Shown here: positions 56,001 to 60,000 of the stretch, in pieces
Position numbering within the stretch: position 1 is the first letter of the stretch
How the letters are laid out: the number at the start of each line of letters is the position of its first letter
Source: Apostichopus japonicus
Taxonomy: Eukaryota; Echinodermata; Holothuroidea; Aspidochirotida; Stichopodidae
Length of the DNA: 60,000 bases
Reading direction: 5' to 3'
Assembly: GCF_037975245.1 (NCBI RefSeq)
Contig: NC_092581.1
Span: forward strand, 12,243,303 to 12,303,302
Notes under the pieces: generated by a model
Seen by the model: the letters and a program-made list of their open reading frames with translations, nothing else
The model's database searches: none
Told to the model about the DNA's origin: nothing
Program-made: the position numbers and the translations under genes

Positions 56001-58840
56001 CATGGCTTACAGGATTTTCAAAAAATGTGTAGATTGGAATTTAGGCAGCTCTCACCAGGTTGTAACAGATGCAGTGGGAGAATTTTCTCGAAAGTAATTT
56101 GGTGATCTAGCTACTCCAATAATGAGCCCTCATTAACTTCAAATCTGGTACAATTTCTATGTACTGTAGGTACCCCTTGTATCGAAAATTGAGGGTGAAT
56201 CTCACTACCCCTCCATTGGGCCATGATTGATGTAACATGGTAACCCTAGAAGTACCCCCTCCACACCCATCCCCCTGGAGACTAGAGGAGATATAAATCC
56301 ACCAACCATTTCAAGAAAGAAAACAAAATTGTCGGGTGTGTGTAAAAGGTTTCAAGTTGAGCAAGATACGTAAGACTTCAAGAAGTCTATAAACCTATGC
56401 TCATTTTATTCTGAGCAGTTTATGTAAATTACAGATTGGTTAGTTGCCCTGGGATAACTTTAAACAGTGTTTGATTTGTGCCTGGCCTGAGGGATGTTTT
56501 GCTCTAACTGTAACATTAGTCACTTTTAATCTCAAGCCTGTTTCAGCAAACTGAGAGAATCAAATGAAGATGTGTTTGCATTCTTTTGTACCATATAATG
56601 CTAAATATCATGTTTTTTTTAAGCCTAATTTATAATTTCATTACGTTTGTGGTCATTTTTTTTGCAATTTTTTTTTTGTGTAAATTTGTTAATGTTATCA
56701 ACTAATTTTTCAATCTTTTTATAAAAAAGAAATGCCAAGGTTGATTGTATTGTCTTAATGTCTCATGTGGACTATAAACTACATTTCTTTCATATATTCA
56801 TAACGATTAAACAAAATAAAATAATTATAAGGCAGCCCAATAAACTCTAATTTTACAAAATGTATCTTCGGTCTTCCAGTGGAATCTTTCCAGAGGTCGA
56901 CATTGTTGTTATTTCTGTTAAGGACGTCATTCATTGAGGAAGCACTTGGTGTGTGATTTGCACATCCCAGCAACATCAATAAGGTGCATTTTGTGTTCAT
57001 TTATTATATATCATAAAAAAAATGACTTTCATTTTTGTCTCAAATTTCTTGTCTGAGGAAAATTACCCAATATTTGACTCCATTGATAGAACAGCATGAA
57101 TTAGCAATTGTAGTAATTTAATATCTTCTGTGGAATCATTTCTTTTTCTCACATTTTGTTACTTGATTGTTGTGGTTGAATGATGTTCATCGATACAATA
57201 ATGTGTTAGTCCCTTGGGTTTGAAACTAACCCTTAATGCTCCTTTAACTTTCCAGAAATATTATGCTTCTTAGGAATGGATTTGTCTCCTATTTGGCTCT
57301 GTTGTACTGAAAATAAAATATCTTGGAGGACAATAAAATTTTTGAAGGGAAAAAAAAAATGAGTTTCATGTATTAAATGGTACTTTAAACAAATACTTTT
57401 CAATTTACCAGTGACTAAAACAGGAAATATGAGAATGCTTACTTTCCAGTTTCAAAAATTTTATTTGAAGTTTCAAGTTGATAGAACACAGCCCGTCTTG
57501 TCACTTTCTATACAATTTTCTTGTAAAACCATTTTATTTTTCAAGAAAAACTCATAGTTAAACTTCTTCTTGCCCTCTCCTTTTAAGATCCACTTTGAAC
57601 TCATGGTGACCTCTTCTCCTCAACCCCCTAAAATAAATTGTTGAACCACATTTGAAACACTGGATAAGGTCCACTTCAATTGAAATTTATGAATATGCAA
57701 CAAGAGAAATATGGATGGTTCCATTTAGATGTGTCAGAAAAGTCAAGGTTTGTTTGTCTCAAATGCAAAATGTTCAGATATCAGTAGCTGATTAAAACAT
57801 CCAAAATAACGAAAGACGTTAAAACAGCTTTAAAACAAGTGAAAAACATAATGAATACAGTTTAGTCCTTTTAAGAGAGAAGCAAGCACTACTGGAACAA
57901 TGTTAACTACAAGAGAAACCCTGTGAAATAACTTTGCCGAACTGCAGAGAAACTCCTACCACGAGAGCAACCCTGTGAAATCAACTTTGCCAAACTGAAA
58001 AACAAATCTTTTGACATGATTTTACCAGATATGACCTTAGAAAAAGTTCCAGAAGAGCTGCTGCCATTTTGTCCAAATGATGGGAAAATAAAGAAATATC
58101 ACATCATATGAAAACCGCACGTTAGAAAAGGGATTTGTCATCCTTTCCAGAACAAAAACAAAGAGAATACTATTTCATGATCACCAACCATCTCTTACAC
58201 TCTTCACTTATTATTATTATTATTACTGCGAGGTATCTATGTTGGTTTTTGTTCATCTTAACGAGGGGTGTACTGAGGCAGACGGGGTGTACTGAGGCAG
58301 ACGGGGCTAGAAGTTGCTACCTACTCGGTGATCAAACAGGTCATCCTTTTGCAATAAGCCTCCAATGCATTTCTAATGGAAATCATTGCAGGTTTCTTTT
58401 CACACCGGAAGAAAGGAAGGGTATTCAGAATTCAGATGAAAGATTATATAATTTAAGTTAAGACTTCTTATATCTGGTAGATCCTCCTACCATGAGAGAG
58501 AGTAGATTCTCCATGCTTGAAGCTAATCTCTAAAAGGACTATATAATTTTCACCCTGAGCCATTTCCCTTGATTTTAATAATTGTCGAAATTTTCCAGTA
58601 AAATTGGCACTCACATTGATGCATATGTATGTACACCACATACAGACCTATTGCATCCCATCTGGATTTTCTGGCTTTGCCTTTTCAATGGGATGCATAG
58701 TTACAGTAAAAATATAAAAGAAAAGAGGCTGAAATTATAGCTTCAAATCTTAACACGGTTGATTGCGAGTTAGTACTCTAATACACAGCATCTTGCATTG
58801 GCAAGCATCTTTAAAATTCTCCTCTTTGTGTGATACAGTG
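56001..58840. other. Intergenic DNA between OTC and MPC2
   Basis: AT-rich unique sequence with homopolymer runs. Short direct repeats are ACGGGGTGTACTGAGGCAG near 58265-58302. No coding exon or RNA gene recognised. Confidence 0.4.
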
Positions 58841-58849
58841 ACAGTTAAA

Positions 58850-59050
58850 TTTGGGACATATGTGAAATATGTGACATGTCCAATATGTGAAATATGTGAC
58901 ATGTGAATTATGTGACGTGTATGAATAGTGCAATATGTGATACGAGGTATGTGACATGTGTATTAAACGTGAAATATGTGACATGTCCAATATGTGACAC
59001 GTCCAATATGTGACAAATATGTCACATATGGCAAATATGTCAAACACGCC
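58850..59050 (+). repeat. Minisatellite AATATGTGACATGTCC
   Basis: About ten imperfect units of 16-20 bases (AATATGTGA, CATGTCC), ending in the inverted form ATATGTCACATATG near 59017. Confidence 0.85.
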
Positions 59051-59204
59051 AATCTCCTTAAAAAAATTGATCCCATAAGGAAAACCCACCATCGACACGA
59101 AACAGATGCATTTTTAGAAGCACTGATTATTTGCTTCAGATCTGTATAATAGAGATGTATAGAATTAATTAATTAGAATTATTATTATTTATAAAAGAAC
59201 AACA

Positions 59205-60000
59205 CTATGTTTTGACTTCTTCTGCAGCTGTGGCAGTAGCTTCAGAAGCGGTCACTACCGCTGATGTTTCTAATTCGACCTTTTCTCCAATTTTTCTCCT
59301 TCCTCCATGCCGCCTCTCAGCTGGACAGGGAGTCTCTCCGTCGGCTCTACGAGGACCGCGTCGACCGTACAATTGCTCATATTTCTCGGGGTCTTCTTTC
59401 TGCAGATTCTTCTGGTATCTAAAGGAGAAAGAAAAGTGAACACAAAACAACTTACTTTCACATTTTATTTGTCTAAATCATAGCATATATGTAGACTCCT
59501 CAGTTGTGGTCTACATATATATAAATACAGCCAGAAGAAAATTGTACGATCATTTCCAGTGTTAACTTCTAGCCTTGCTGATGTAAGAATAGCGCAATGA
59601 CCATACCACTGCGACATGTTGCAAAGACCATATAATGTGACCTGTAAGCCATTGATACTGCTCACAGGAAGTCCATTCGAAATGCAGCAGAATGTACGCT
59701 GGTGTGCCTTGTTTCAGTTTGACGGCCGGTCCCTTGAGAGCACTAGTTCAGGTACCCCCTGGTATGACTCATAAATTCTTTATAACTATTATGTGCTCCC
59801 TGGTATTACTTGTGATGGATCGCTTGATCCCATTCTACCTTTCAATTATCATTCAAAGTGCCCTGGTATAGCTGGAAATAACATGCAAAGTAGAAAATAT
59901 AGACTTAATAAACTTACAAGTATATCCTGAGAAGCTGAAATCCACCCGTGAGAGCCAGGAAGAAATTGACGCTAAAGAGATTCCAATTCTTTGGGACGAT
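59205..60000 (-). CDS. MPC2: Mitochondrial pyruvate carrier 2, last two exons, runs off the window
   Basis: Subunit of the MPC1-MPC2 heterodimer that imports pyruvate across the inner mitochondrial membrane. Minus-strand exons are 60000-59918 (5' end outside the window) and 59418-59205, joined across a 499-bp GT-AG intron inside a Leu codon. The first reads IVPKNWNLFSVNFFLALTG then GFQLLRIYL, the last membrane helix of MPC2 (human counterpart PKNWSLFAVNFFVGAAG). The second starts YQKNLQKEDPEKYEQLYG and then extends far beyond the usual end: about 50 further residues, basic (RRGPRRADG, RRHGGRRKIG) then Ala/Glu/Thr/Val-rich, to EEVKT and the TAG at 59205-59207. Vertebrate MPC2 stops soon after the RYNQELKAK equivalent, so the tail is lineage-specific. 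Confidence 0.92.

Noticed and set aside
55656-56097. Cys-rich repetitive open frames
   Set aside because: Produced by the GTGTTCATATGTCCGGC minisatellite in all frames; no start context or splice signals.

Overview
This is a window of an animal nuclear genome. The evidence is split genes with GT-AG introns, long AT-rich intergenic DNA, many micro- and minisatellites, LINE, SINE and hAT-type elements, and housekeeping genes of animal type. The gene set, the LINE types and the frequent palindrome TAGGCCTA fit an invertebrate deuterostome, most likely an echinoderm. That assignment is inference, not proof.

Region 1 (1-20443) is a LINE graveyard on the + strand. It opens with a nearly complete CR1/Jockey-group element (A, 1-4366). 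After it come a solitary integrase-like gene (5440-6261) and a perfect long inverted repeat (7027-7087). Then follows an uninterrupted series of LINE copies: A' (7672-9478), B (about 9600-14188, nearly full length with one nonsense codon), C (14194-15200), D (15212-19318, an L1/Tx1-type element carrying a 1-kb insertion) and E (19496-20443). A, B and D share a homologous zinc-knuckle ORF1 although the D reverse transcriptase is from another clade.

Region 2 (20444-32340) is gene-poor. It holds an ORF broken by a small hAT-type element, a near-palindromic minisatellite, long (TA)n tracts, two antisense LINE 3' fragments (F, G) and a tRNA-derived SINE. It also holds a 3.85-kb composite repeat (25358-29212) with 12-bp inverted ends, a 3' hairpin and a core of 300- and 400-bp tandem units packed with AGGTCA half-sites.

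Region 3 (32341-60000) carries four cellular genes. They are a 4-exon NAD(P)H-binding Rossmann oxidoreductase (+, 32368-35721, complete, 215 aa), a protein-kinase-like gene (-, 36722-40691, 5' incomplete and with a frameshift), ornithine carbamoyltransferase OTC (+, 45678-54612, complete except for its first exon or exons) and the 3' end of mitochondrial pyruvate carrier MPC2 (-, 59205-60000, running off the window). Introns and spacers hold four more hAT-type MITEs with 8-bp target duplications, one nested in another, tRNA-like remnants, and several minisatellites including a 24-copy 13-bp GGGGTTA array. OTC and MPC2 are both mitochondrial metabolic proteins, but nothing in the sequence shows that they are co-regulated.
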